Part shown: positions 1 to 12,126 of the stretch, one piece after another | Layout: every line of letters starts with the position of its first letter | How positions within the stretch are numbered: the stretch's first letter is position 1 | Assembly (NCBI RefSeq): GCF_040581485.1 | Contig: NC_090133.1 | Span: forward strand, 7,502,001 to 7,566,000 | From: Linepithema humile | Taxonomy: Eukaryota > Arthropoda > Insecta > Hymenoptera > Formicidae | Length of the DNA stretch: 64,000 bases | Direction: 5' to 3' | Notes under the pieces: generated by a model | What the model saw: only the letters and a program-made list of their open reading frames with translations | Told to the model about the DNA's origin: nothing | Databases searched by the model: none | Program-made: the position numbers and the translations under genes

Positions 1-2443
1 TTTTGCTCTCTTACGACTGCACTTCCTGCTCTCTCTCTCAGTCCCTCTTCTTTTTCTTTCCTCACTCGCTTCATCTCGCCGAAGCGCATATCCAGTCATC
101 GGTACTCTACCTCTCGTAGATAATTAGTCGGAGTGGCTTTCGGTATCGCGGGCAGATTAACTTGATTTACATCTGGGCTGGCCCGAAGGTCGCGCCGCTT
201 AATCACTCACCCCCGGCACTATCGTTACCCACCTGTTGGTCCGCGAGCGAGCCTAAGTGCACTTTGTACGGCTCATCAGATTACCCCGCGCTATTAAATA
301 CACGCGAGTAGACTCCCAGCCACGATTCCTCGGGCTTTTTAAAGCGCGGCCTTTCGCCGAGTGCCCGCGCGCTCGCTCTTCGGCAAACTCGCGCGAGATA
401 TCTCGCAGTTCGTGAAAATATTCGCCGTCGTGACTTTGAACGGCGACCACTTCGATTAATCATGGTTGTTGTTTCGAAAAAAATTATTGCATTTTTAATT
501 CTGAAAAGTATAAGTAAATTTTCGGCGTATAAGTACGAAATAATGTGAATTCTATTCATAAATCTATGCATAATATCATTAAAACAGGAAACGTGCAGTT
601 ATTCTGTAAATAGAAGGAGAGTTTTAGTGAATTTTGTTAATTAAAAGTCGCTCCAGCAAGATATATGATGATGCTCAGTCTTGAAAATATATCTTTGTGC
701 CATCGTTCGCGTACAGTAGTTCGATGACCCCTGGCTTTTTCAGGGTCGGTCCAAACTCATCTGAATATATTGAACCGCTTCGGTCCCGTAAAAACCAGTC
801 GGACCAAGTTGGAAACAGGTTGTTCACCCGACGACGTTTGACAAGTAAACAATAAGACACTCGCGTTAAACTTTCTTCGTATTGCCACTCTTAACTGATT
901 CTTCTCACATTGCCTTTTTAAAATTTAAGGTTCACATACGTGTTCTGCATTTACCTCCATAATGGACCGTGTAATTCTCAATTTATAATATAGTAAGAAA
1001 ATTAATGAATTTTTTATTTCGTCCTTAACATAATTTGATTTTGTTAAATTTTATAAAGTACAGATTCAAATATTTATTTTTTAAACGCATATTTCCGTCT
1101 CCTGATAGAAGATCATTAACCACAGTATTTGAACATGAATATGCTATTCATAAAGGCACATTTGAGAACTTTGAATTGATAATATCTTTAAACGGGTAGA
1201 CCACATGCTGCTTGCTCTGCACCGCGTAAATATATTTATTAGTATCAGAATTTTTTTAGTCAACGATTCTGTGTGAATTTTAAAAAGAAACTCATTCCCA
1301 CGCTAAAAATGTTAACGTACGATTCAGAGAGAGAGTAACGACCGATATAATAAGAATTTTGTTTCTCTCTTCCTGTTTTCTTTTTAGGAAATTCTTACCG
1401 GAATTAAGAGTCAAATTTAAATGTAAATGTAAACGTAAATGCTTCACAACACGTTTTTATCACACACGTTGCGTCAGATATGCAGGAATCCAAATTTCTT
1501 TTAAATTTTCTGCATAATCGAATGTTACAAACGCGTAACGTGCATGTGATTGTGATTGTATGGCTTACGGGACCTCGTGGTGATGAGGCCAAAGTTGAAG
1601 TTTTATTAATTTCGATATAGCCGCCTCGAGGCGAAGAATAACAATGAATGTATTGATAACGTATTGACGATCACTGCAGAATCATCGGAGCGTAAAGATT
1701 GCGCGAGCGGAGTCCATATGGTCCTGACACATCGACTCTATATGGACCCGCACGAATTTATTAACTCGTTTTACCGGTACCGGCGCGTAAATACACATCG
1801 ACGACGTAAATTCGTACGGCATATCGAAGTACAGCATGGTTGTCGATTCAATCAAACGACCGGAGGCGTCGACAAGTTCGCTGCGAATGGATGGCGAAAA
1901 ATTCGGAGAACCGTGTGAGTTATGCGGTGAGTGACCGGATAATAAGTCCGCGAGACAATGATCCGTGACGAAAGAAAATTCAAGACGTATCGCTTATAAT
2001 ACGATTCGGATAACGCAACACGAACAATAGCACGTTCACATCCGCGTCTGCAATATCATATTCGAATTTAAAGTTACGTAAAATGGAAATTGTCATGACA
2101 TTTCTAATATTGTTTAAGCTACAATTTTCCGACGTTATTCGCCGGATGTAGAGAGGGACGGCACCGGCAAAGAGAGAAATGCGAGCGGAAACACGGCTGT
2201 CAATAAATATTACACGGTCATCGGGTTATCCAGCGCGCAGATTGCGATGAGCGGGACGATAGGCATTACACTCGGGGGTGTCCTTTTTTTTATGTGTCTC
2301 CTCTCCGCCTCCGCGCGAAGGCCGCATGGCGGACGTCGAAACGTCGACGAGGACTTCTCTCTCTTTCTCTCTCGGCATACCTTTCGACGATTATTATCGC
2401 GGCCTGTGTCATGTATCATGTCGTACTACAAGCCGCGATAGTA

Positions 2444-2504
<61 letters not shown>

Positions 2505-5500
2505 TACATACATACATACATACGTATATACGGGTCCCTCGCGGTGCTACCCTCCGAGAAAGAGAGACGACGATTCCTCGGCCGACACGACCCGTCCTTG
2601 CATAAGTCGGCGCTTCGGCCGCGCCGGGCATTATCGACGTCGGAATAAAAGCAAATCGAGGGGAACAGGCCTGGCCATTTGCTATTCGCCGCCGAGAGAG
2701 AAAGCTTCATAAATCTCCGCGGGCGAACGACGTACTCCCGAGAGCAGGAGGTCTTATGTCATCTGGTCCTTGCTGTGGGAGGACGCGGGCCTGGATGCCG
2801 CGGAAAGTGAGAGTCCCGTGGTTCTCTTCTCTTTGGGATTGCCTCGTAACCGGACCGGGACGAAATGGAAATTGTCAGTGAAAGCATTGCGCTGTTCTAG
2901 TCACAAAAATGACCGATAACGCATTCTCACGCTGAGTCATCGAAAAAATTATGATAAAATCAAAGTTAGTGTCCAGAGTTTTATACAGTTTTAATATTGG
3001 AACCGCAAGTAAGCCGTTCGATTCTCTCGGTACAATATTTTCTTTTTCTATTTATTGCCTTGCCAAACATTTCTCGTCTAGTACTATTCTATTTTATACT
3101 CTTTCTGAATGTTTTTTTACTTCTTCTTTCTCTTTAATGAAGAAATAATCGTACAAATTGTTGTACACAATATGTGATCGTATCACTCAAAATTCATAAT
3201 AATATTTCCTCCCAAGTTTTACACGGGCTGCCTATTAAAGTAACAACGAGGAAAAATTTACGCAAGATGGAATTTCGTGAATACAGATCTCGCGATTGTG
3301 ATTTACAAAATGTTCCGCTAAGTTAATCTTCTATTACAAGGCCGTCGATTGCTCAGCCTTATTCCCGCGCGAGCACCATCGCAATCATGTTCGTTGCATC
3401 GATGCGTAAATTAGCCGTAAATTAGCCGGGTCGTTTTGCAAGCGATGTCCACGTTGGTGGAACTCTTGTCGCTTTATCGCGTAAGGTGACCCGGCGATGA
3501 CGTCCGGCAAGAAGAAAAGGATTAATTATCGTTCCTCGAAAAGCTGATCGTCAACGATCGGAATATCGTGCGTTTCACAACTGATTACGTTGTTTTTCTG
3601 GGTTAGGGAATTACCCGCGCGAACGGTGAACACCGGAGGCAACAAAAGTGAAACTCGCGCCAGGAGAGAGAGATGCATCGCGTCGTTCCCGACTTTGCCC
3701 GGTCTAATCCCCCCATGAGATACGATCTATGCACATAATTGTACGACACTCGCTGAAATTATATAAGATTTTCACTCATACTCCCGCACAACGGTCGCCG
3801 CAAAAATATTAAGTCGCTCTATGAATTTCCGCGAGAATGAGCGGGGAATAATGATTTATTATGCTTCAAGGAGCTTAAGATCCTTTAAAATCAACGTAAA
3901 TAACAAGTGTGAAAAACATAAAATGAAAAAAAAATAGTAACTTTTATTAAATTTTTGTTTAGAAAACATCCGTACGTTAATAAATTTTTTGTTTCATTTA
4001 TCAGTTTTGAATCTTTCAACATATTGTCCGTATTTTCAATTTTCACGGGCAGTAATACGGGCGCCCGTACGCTGTCATTGACAATCCTTATCGCGTTCAT
4101 CGGCGGAAAACGGCGGACGTTTGCTTGAGAATGAGAAATTCCTTTTCCCGGTTCGACCCGAGGAAGGGGAATTGTGCGTCTTGCCGCCTGTAATTTCGCG
4201 ATCTCCATCGAGCTACAATGTTCGCCGCTGTTACGAGACGCACGGCGTCCTTTGTCGCTCGCACGTAGCGTCCGCATTCACACGACGCAGATTCCCATAT
4301 CAGATATTCATCTTTCCTCGCGAGAGGATTTTGCCATCGAATGGCGACGCTATTGTGCCGACCGCCGTTGCCATAATTCCGTGGGACTCTTGTTACGAAA
4401 TGCCACCGGGTATACACGGACCCGATGCTTCCGCCCGTGCATTGTGGCACGGGTGTATGAAATTCAGTCGCTGTCGCAAGGCGAAACGCCTACTCTCGGT
4501 GCTCGAGTAATGTAGCAGTAATTTCATTCTGCCTCGGATCATGTCTCTGGGGTACGCAGAAAAAAAAATTACAACATACATAAAATATATGTAACATGAA
4601 AGGTATAAAAGCGCGCATGTGTGTGAGCATGAGAGTATAAGTTTGAAATGATGAGCTGTGTGTATGAGCATGAAATGAGCGTGAAATGAACATAAATTAC
4701 GAAAACTAAAAAAGGAAGGTTAACCATTAAAGTGGAATTAGTATGTTCGTAGAGAGGATCACTCGCGTAAGCGCGTGTTATTTAAGAGTTGTACGTAATT
4801 TCCGAGCTATGATAAATTTAACGAAAAATTACATTACATTGGGCGTTGGCGGTGTTTAAAATTGCGAAAGCTGCTCAGAAAAAAGAAGCGAGAGGTTGTG
4901 TCGAACGTAGAGGGAACATTAATTTCTTAATGAAGCGTAATTGTAAAACGGTGAAAATTGATAGTGTAATATTTACGTAACATCGTACAATTCAACCAAC
5001 CGTGCGAACTTTTTCTTTGCAAGTAACAAATATAAGGTGTTTGTCGCTGTTAAGGTTCGTCAAGGCGTGATATTGTTCATGCCTTTCACATGCCCAGAGA
5101 GATCTCGCGGAATGACTCTCGCGTCATCGAGCAGCATGAAAGAAAGTTTTCAGTTGGAAAGAGCTGCGAAAATGTCCTTTACATAAACGATGTTGCATTA
5201 CACAAGCGCATCGCGAATCGCGCGATCCAAGTATCCTTCTATCGCGATAGCTAAAGCTAGTAATAAGAAGGATCTTTACGCGGGAACAGGTCCGGGAACA
5301 AGTCGCCAAGATAGGTCCGGTAAGTCCTCAAGATAGGCACGTCTGTCACGGACGCTATTCAGACGGCCGGTTGAAGCCGATCGCGTAAAAATCGCAAGAA
5401 TAGCCTGCTAACGAGAGTTTCGCACAAATCACGGCGATTCTTGCCGCGGCAATCTCGGGGAGATCGGCCACGCGATTAGTTAATTCCGGCGATATGCGCG

Positions 5501-7576
5501 AGCCGCGGTGCACTCGGTAGGCACGATCGCCGCTGTTCGCGCGCGAGTCGCAATCTCGAAGGCGCAACCTCGACGGTGCAACATAGTAATGCAACGCATT
5601 GTACGGCGGCGGGACATATCGGGATCGTAATGTCGCGTGACAGTGACATAGCATCGGGAATGCTGCGTTGCGTTGCGCCCGGCTGATTCTAGCCGGGGGA
5701 GACTGATTTATAACGATTTTAATAGAAATAAAGATGCGTGTGCGCCCTCGCGCTTCACGCGTGGAGATAACGCTTCGCGCTCGTAACGTCCGACGACAAT
5801 GACGCATTGCCGGGAATGCACGGTGAGATTCCCGCTTTCGCGCTTACAGCGGCGTCAAAAAAGTCGCCGCGGAAAAAACGCGGCTTCCTCCCGCGGCTAG
5901 GTCGACGCGATCGCGCAGCCCGAGAGAATGAGTTATGAACTGCAGCCGCAACTGCAGTATATCGCGCCCGCACGCTGCAGAATCTGGAAAAATCTTCGCG
6001 ACACCGCCGATTGACTAAATCATTCGCGGGCAAAAATCTTCCTCAATGCTGGACGTTGCATGCGAATACACGCCGTGTGAGATTTTAAGAAGTCACTAAG
6101 GTCGTGCCGTTCTTTAAATCATTTTCGGTTGATGTCGGAAGTGTTTATCTTCTCTACCCTTTTATTTATTATTTCTCAAATGCCAAAGTTGTGCTGTTAC
6201 TGCGAAAAATCTTTAACAGACTCGACAAGCCTCGACTCGGAGAGAAATTTCTCATATTAGAATTCACTCGCCAGTCATATCGTGGATTGGAAGAAAGTTC
6301 GTCCGCAAATTTCTACGGCTTCCGCTCGCCGTGTATGCTACGCTACTCCACTTATCCTCGTTATTATGCGCCGTGTGTCCTAGAGAATGATAAATGAGGA
6401 GATGTAGGAGCGGTCTCGTAGCGTGTCACCGCCCCGTGTCGTCGGCATGCGATTATCGGTGGCCGAGAGAACCGGGTCAGTTCTCCACGGACAATTACCG
6501 ATAGCAATGCGCAACAGGTTGACTGAAACAGACGCGACAGGTGTCCGCGAATTTCCGCCACTGTCATTTGAATATGAAACGGAAATGCTTGTGAGTTCGA
6601 TATGATGCACATCTTATTATTTTAACGGAAATTGAAATGCACGTCAGAACTGTTGGTGTAACAAAAGGAAATAGAACATTAAAAGTTCACCAAATTGCTC
6701 TTATAGTTTTATTAGTTTTTTATTTATTTACAAAGAAAGAAAGGAACAGAAAATATGTCGAACAAAATTATTTTTTTAACCTGTCGTCGACATTTTGAGG
6801 AAATTAAATATTCGAGAGTCATCGTGATGTCGACGTATCGTTAGGAATTCGTTTCAACGGCCGCACTTTCGTCCGAAGGCGAAATTTGCGTTACTCGATC
6901 CGAATAATGTAAACGAGAGAGTGACCTCGCTGATCGCAGTCGAAATTTATTCAGGTCTTTATCCGTTTCGATTAACCCCGAAACCCTGAACGCATGTTAC
7001 ATAGAAACTTGACTTCTTACGACTTCCTCGAAAGTGAAATACTACGCGTGATTTTCATTCGATGTGGCGCATTCTAACGGTACGACGGCGAGAGATTGAA
7101 TTCATTTGCATGCGCTTCGAGGAAAGAGGTACGTGATTCACCCACGTATTCGTGCATTTATATCTTGGGCTATTAAATGATATGCCGAGTTGCTTAAGTT
7201 AATTTAGTCGATATTAGGTGCTAAATTAAAGTTTGCTTCATGAAAGCTGACGTCTTTAAAAAGATAATAGAATTAAGAATAAGATTCTAGGAGAGGAAAT
7301 TGCATGTTGAATCATTTATTGTTTGAATTAATTTAAATTTTAAATTTTATCGAGGATTACGGTATTCATGCAATGAAATATTAACAGGATGTATCAACGA
7401 TCGCACGAAAGATCGAAGTTATTGATGGGTGAATTAACGGTCGAAGTATTGAGAATCCAGTTAAACTGCATATAATAAGCGGAAGGATATTCCGAAATTA
7501 CGACTTTGAGTATCGCGGTATCATATTGCGGGAGGGCTTATCCGAGTAAGGAGATAGAAGGAGGCAGAGAGGGGGC
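1..7576. other. Gene-less flank
   Basis: I see no coding exon, RNA gene or conserved protein here. Open frames are short, overlap on both strands and read as low-complexity or arginine/serine-rich noise. CpG-rich blocks (for example 2150-2860 and 5360-6060) alternate with AT-rich valleys (for example 880-1330, 3850-4030 and 4560-5040). Distal regulatory sequence or untranslated exons could be hidden here and would not be visible without transcripts. Confidence 0.6.
2444..2524. repeat. (AT)n then (CATA)n microsatellite
   Basis: A near-perfect AT dinucleotide run of close to 60 bases is followed by CATA tetranucleotide repeats. The tyrosine/isoleucine-rich frames that cross it are artefacts of the repeat. 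Confidence 0.95.
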
Positions 7577-7577
7577 G

Positions 7578-7608
<31 letters not shown>

Positions 7609-7625
7609 AAGAGGGGGAGAGAGAA
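7577..7625. repeat. GA-rich microsatellite
   Basis: An interrupted (GA)n/G-rich tract at the left edge of cassette copy 1. The sequence immediately to its right matches copy 2 from about 49490 onward. Confidence 0.9.
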
Positions 7626-8539
7626 GCATTACAGTGTGTTCGTTACACAGATAAATAACGTTTTGAGAAATAATGTACAAGAAATTAATGGAGCTTATTG
7701 CTCATAATTAATACTATGATCTATAACAATGACTACATTGATAAAATATAAGTATTCTTCTAATTTATTGATATATAAAACAATATACATAATATTGCAA
7801 TTCATTGCATTCATTGCAGAAATATAGATACTTACATGCCTATTTCTTTATCTCATTTATATTTTAGATACGCCACCATTGTTATCGTCATTTCTTTTAT
7901 TCCCCAGCGCAATATACACCAAATTATTGGTTTGATTTTCATATTCTAGTATTCTGTTGCTAATTATATCATGACTACAGTTTTCACGTCTTAGATTTAA
8001 ACTAAGATTTAGTATTTTAGTATTTGTATTGAAATAAAACGAATAATTAATATTTCAAATTTGCTACAATTTACTATCTTTTTATTGTTTGTGGGTAAAA
8101 AACATTTTTCCGTCTTAATAACATAGAAAATATTTAGTTAAATAAAAAAGTAACAAATATAAATTTTTATAATGAAATATATTGACCACAAAAATTGGTC
8201 GAAAAGTTCAACTAATTCCGAGCACTGTTATAAAGCAAGAATAAATCGCTTTAATACTGCTTATTCAACTTGACCAAAATTAAACGTATCTTTTTCTTTC
8301 AATTTTTGGGAGCGTAATGATTATTTGTATAACTTAAATAAAACATGATATTTCTATATATATTGTTTTTTCATGTATATATATTATAAATGTAACAATT
8401 ATTATTACATGCTATACGTATCTGTGTGAATACATCATCAAACGCGAATTATACTTAAACGATTATATGAGAATTTTCAAATATGTGTTGTTTCCACGTG
8501 CAATCTTATGCTAAAAGTCCAATTTATCACGTAAACAAT

Positions 8540-8960
8540 AACTTCGCAAAAGATTCGAGAAATTTTGGAATAAACAAAATAACATTAAAATAATAAAATG
8601 GTACAATTTCCTACTGATAATATTTTAGATACAACATTAATTTCATACTTGAGAATATTTTATATATAATTATTATAACATTAAAATGATAAAATGCAAT
8701 CTGCTACATACTTGAATTATTTTAAAGATAACATTAAATTCGTAATCGAGATATTTTTAAATAAGATTAATATTAAAATGATGAAATAATACATGATGAA
8801 ACAATAATCTTTTACGTGCTTATAATTCTTTAAGACAACATCTATCATGAGATCGAGGAATTCTTAAATAAGCAGAACATTGAATTAATAAAATTATACA
8901 ATCTCCTACATACTATGTTTGTAATACTTTATAAGTAATATTGATACATTATTTACTAAA
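8540..8960. repeat. Degenerate ~95-105 bp tandem repeats in copy 1
   Basis: A motif resembling AACATTAAAATGATAAAATG recurs at about 8581, 8677, 8769 and 8876. Each is followed by a TCCTACATRCTT-like stretch and then a TCGAGAAATTTTTAAATAA-like stretch. The spacing is roughly 92-107 bp. A shorter version of the array occupies the equivalent place in copy 2. Confidence 0.7.
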
Positions 8961-10319
8961 GATTCAAGTTTAGACCGAACATATGCACAGATAATATAAA
9001 CATAATTTGTTGAAATAATTAACATATCTACACGGCGGTATTCGTACTTTTCTTTTCTTTTGGTATTTAAATCTTAAAAATTTTTGTATGCTTTCTTCTA
9101 CATGTTTATGAATATTACAAAATTTAATGTAACATTATTTATTTTCGCATGACATACATTTCTTCGAATATTCGGTAATTTTGTCACAGCCCTTAAGTTA
9201 TGATTTTTAATGATATGGACATTATGTTTGTTTCTTGCGCATTTACCAATTTATTCAAACATTTACTTTTTACATAATTCTTTAAAATTATTTCATAAAG
9301 TCATATAAAATGTAGATGTCCGAACTCTTCAAAAAGTATTTACACAAGCATTGTAAAAAGGACCTAAAGGAATATATATTTCGTACATGGATTTCGAAAA
9401 ATACTGTTTTCTTATGCACAAAAAAGCAATACTTCTATGTCCAGCTGCGAAATACGTATTTCTCCAGTTCCTTCTTAACATGGTCGTGTTAGTGATTTGC
9501 TAAGGATTCTGACGTCTACTTTTTTCATGAAAATACTGTACATAAAAATAATATTTTTATGTTAAATTGCAAAAAAAATAATCAAACGGTTTCTTTTTCA
9601 AATATTGAGTGACGTAAACATTGTATCTGTTTTAAACTACAGAATGCGATTTGGCAAAATTTACATAAATATTTGTAACATGTATTTCGGACAAGTACTA
9701 ATTATCTGAGTTTTGTTATTCTTATTATATATGTACTGAGTACGTCACTCATAGATTCACTATACAAAAAATTTGTTATATTCATGAAATCGGTTTAGTT
9801 TTTGTAAATGTATAAACATAGTACTTTATTTTAAAGCATAATTTAAAGAATATTATGTTTTAAAAGAATAATTATAATTTATAAGTTTATAAATTTATAG
9901 GATTCTGTTAAATTGTAAATATATAAATATATATATTTAAATTTATACATTTTATACAAATTTTATACATTTATAAACACACAACCGATATGCAACAAAT
10001 AAGTCAAATTATACGCTAATGTCTTCATGTATTTCAAATCACTCTGGTCAAAGTCAAGACTGTCGTTATCGCTGGTCATGAGATGCTACTTAAAAATGCC
10101 GCTACTATCATTTCCATTGTCAAATGTAGATAAATCTATATAAACATTTGTAATATAAAATCTATATAAACATCTGTATATAAAAAACAAATATTAATTA
10201 TTTGATTTTTTAATCACATTTTGATTGAGTACACTACTGAAAGAATAAAATGTAATGATAAATATTACTAAACAGTCGTAATTAATAAAATATGATTAAA
10301 ACTCACGATCGTTTTTCTT

Positions 10320-11879
10320 TTAACTTGCGTAGCTTGTCGACGGTCCAGCTTCATCGTGTGCTGTTCCTTGTTCCAAATCTTGTTGTTCTATTTGTTCTTC
10401 TTGTTCTATTGTTTCCCATTTCTCTCGATGTTCAAATGACATGTGGTTTTTTAAAGTATCGAAGTCATAATCAAAGTTTATATTTTGTCCACATATCGTA
10501 CAATATGCATTACTTCCATCTTGTCCCGCGTATTTAAATACCCAATGTTGAGAATAGGGTTTTAGGTCTTGTGAACAATGATGATTATATTTGACATTTT
10601 GTTGATGACATATCATGCATTCTATACTTAGACTTATTTCCATGTCACATGTGTACCTCAAACATTTCCACTGATCTCCATATTTGTGGTCCTGCTTTTT
10701 TTTCCATGTTTCCGAACAGAAAATATCATAATGTGAGTTGTGCATATGTTTCTCAAACTGATTCTTCTTCAAATATATTTCTTTGAATTCGCAAACTATA
10801 CATTCTGCTCGAAAATCCCCAGCATCTATATAACATTTTTGCAACCAGCTGTTCTTTGCAGTTTGAAATGTCCAAAATTTTTTGTTTTGTTTTATTTTAT
10901 CGTAATTTTCTGAATGTTTATCTGACATATGTGTTTCTAAATGAGTTATGTCGGCAATAATGTTCATACCTGCATCACAAATCGTACATTTCAGAACATC
11001 TTCTTCTTCTCTTGCGTATTTAAATGCCCAATCGTCAAATTTACAGGGTATTTGTTCTTGTAGATTATGAGTTTTTGCGTGATTTTCCATTTGGTCATTT
11101 GACAGAGTCTCTTTACACATCATACATTCTATTTCGTCTATTGCTTCATTTTTCGTAAACCTAAAATATGACCAGTTATTGCCAAGTTTCGTACCAATTT
11201 GATCAATCTCTTCAGCTTTGTAAGTAAATTTATGCTCCTGTATGTGTGTTTTAAGCACAATAGCCGGGACACATACAAAGTTGAGTTTGCAAAATCGACA
11301 TTCTGCTCGAAAATTCACAGACTTTGCGTAACATTTGTTCAAAAAGTAGTTGTTTTCAATTAAATATGTCCACTCTTCTGTTAATTTTGTTTGCTCGTTT
11401 TCATGTACCTTCATGTGCGCTTTCATTTCTCGAGTGACTATAAAAAAATTAAACTTTTCGTTTTTATTTGGACACAGCTTACATTCAGCAGAAAAATCTC
11501 CAACTTGGTTTAAGTATTTCCAACACCAAACTCTTCTTCTGTCTATATATTGTCCTTTTTTTGCATGCTCTTTTATGTGTTCGATTAATATCTCGTATAC
11601 TGGAAATTCAGGTATGGGTATATTACATAAAATACATATTGTGGCGTTTTCTTTTGTTAGTATAAAATATTTCCACCCTAACTGGATTTTGTTGGCTTCT
11701 TCATGCTTATAAATATTTGGATGTGTTTCATTTACGTGTTTCTTAAATTTAGTTAGATCGTTCACGTATATATAAGGCTTTCGACAAGATCGATTTCGAC
11801 ACCGTGCATAAAAGTTTTTCTCTTTTGTAAAATATGCCGTTATCCACTCTTGCGATTTAGTTCGTTCTTCCCAACTCAT
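10320..11879 (-). CDS. Multi-BED/C2H2-like zinc-finger protein, copy 1 (519 aa)
   Basis: A single uninterrupted 519-codon frame starting MSWEERTK and ending SYAS. It contains nine modules of the form W-x-Y/F ... C-x2-4-C ... H-x3-4-H, with tryptophans at residues 12, 69, 118/120, 170, 236, 284, 336, 404 and 446. The Cys pairs are 27/32, 82/85, 133/136, 194/197, 252/255, 298/301, 360/363, 421/424 and 460/463. The His pairs are 48/53, 101/105, 155/159, 212/216, 267/271, 317/322, 378/383 and 479/484. Module 8 lacks a normal His pair. An aromatic residue before a CxxC...HxxxH finger is the hallmark of BED-type fingers, which bind DNA and are common in transposases and proteins derived from them. 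The acidic, glutamine-rich tail (about 485-519) is almost unchanged between copies. No transposase catalytic domain is visible. DNA binding in the nucleus is inferred; the target is unknown. The paralogue at 47623-49182 is 81.5% identical. Confidence 0.85.
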   Translation of the reverse strand: MSWEERTKSQEWITAYFTKEKNFYARCRNRSCRKPYIYVNDLTKFKKHVNETHPNIYKHEEANKIQLGWKYFILTKENATICILCNIPIPEFPVYEILIEHIKEHAKKGQYIDRRRVWCWKYLNQVGDFSAECKLCPNKNEKFNFFIVTREMKAHMKVHENEQTKLTEEWTYLIENNYFLNKCYAKSVNFRAECRFCKLNFVCVPAIVLKTHIQEHKFTYKAEEIDQIGTKLGNNWSYFRFTKNEAIDEIECMMCKETLSNDQMENHAKTHNLQEQIPCKFDDWAFKYAREEEDVLKCTICDAGMNIIADITHLETHMSDKHSENYDKIKQNKKFWTFQTAKNSWLQKCYIDAGDFRAECIVCEFKEIYLKKNQFEKHMHNSHYDIFCSETWKKKQDHKYGDQWKCLRYTCDMEISLSIECMICHQQNVKYNHHCSQDLKPYSQHWVFKYAGQDGSNAYCTICGQNINFDYDFDTLKNHMSFEHREKWETIEQEEQIEQQDLEQGTAHDEAGPSTSYAS

Positions 11880-11897
11880 TGTGATCTGATCTGTATG

Positions 11898-11916
11898 ACT
11901 GAACGTATTTAACTGA
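11898..11916 (-). promoter_or_regulatory. Paired TCAGT initiator motifs upstream of the zinc-finger ORF
   Basis: Read on the minus strand, two TCAGT motifs (11912-11916 and 11898-11902) lie roughly 20-35 bases before the ATG. TCAGT is the classic arthropod initiator. Both are preserved at the same offsets in copy 2. They would give a very short leader. No TATA box is evident at the right spacing. Confidence 0.4.
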
Positions 11917-12075
11917 ACACGATGCGAAGATTATTTCGTTGAAAAGTGTCTGAGGAGATAGAGGAAAGAGACAGTTTTTTTGTTTGAATGTAAATATTGA
12001 CAGCGTTTAAACCTATCTAACAGTTACCAAGAGAGGTGGTAGGATGTGATGCGAAATATGTATAGTAAGCAATTT

Positions 12076-12076
<1 letters not shown>

Positions 12077-12126
<50 letters not shown>
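12077..12126. repeat. (GA)n microsatellite
   Basis: An almost pure GA run that ends the similarity between copy 1 and copy 2 on this side. The equivalent position in copy 2 is a degenerate GA/GC-rich stretch at 49380-49495 that then continues into segment S. Confidence 0.95.

Larger units (their letters stand above)
7577..12126 (-). mobile_element. Repeated zinc-finger cassette, copy 1
   Basis: This segment is repeated at 45397-50350. In plus-strand order it holds a GA tract, segment S (about 7620-8465), a block of degenerate ~100 bp repeats, the 3' flank, the 519-codon minus-strand ORF, its 5' flank and a second GA tract. Copy 2 has the same parts, but S lies on the other side of the ORF, beyond the GA tract. 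Both ends of copy 1 fall in GA microsatellites. I see no transposase, reverse transcriptase, terminal inverted repeats or clear target-site duplication, so the mobilisation mechanism is unknown. A segmental duplication or decayed tandem array explains the data as well as a true transposon does. Confidence 0.75.

Noticed and set aside
2278..2712. Overlapping 90-144 codon frames on both strands around 2280-2710
   Set aside because: They are read through an AT/CATA microsatellite and give Ile-Tyr repeats. Several frames are open together, as expected for simple sequence.
4097..4510. Three overlapping frames of 113-129 codons
   Set aside because: Different frames and strands are open over the same bases, with no domain and no transcript-like features.
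11350..11712. Plus-strand frame of 120 codons opposite the zinc-finger ORF
   Set aside because: A shadow of the minus-strand gene; Cys/Phe/Ser-rich, and not kept intact in copy 2.
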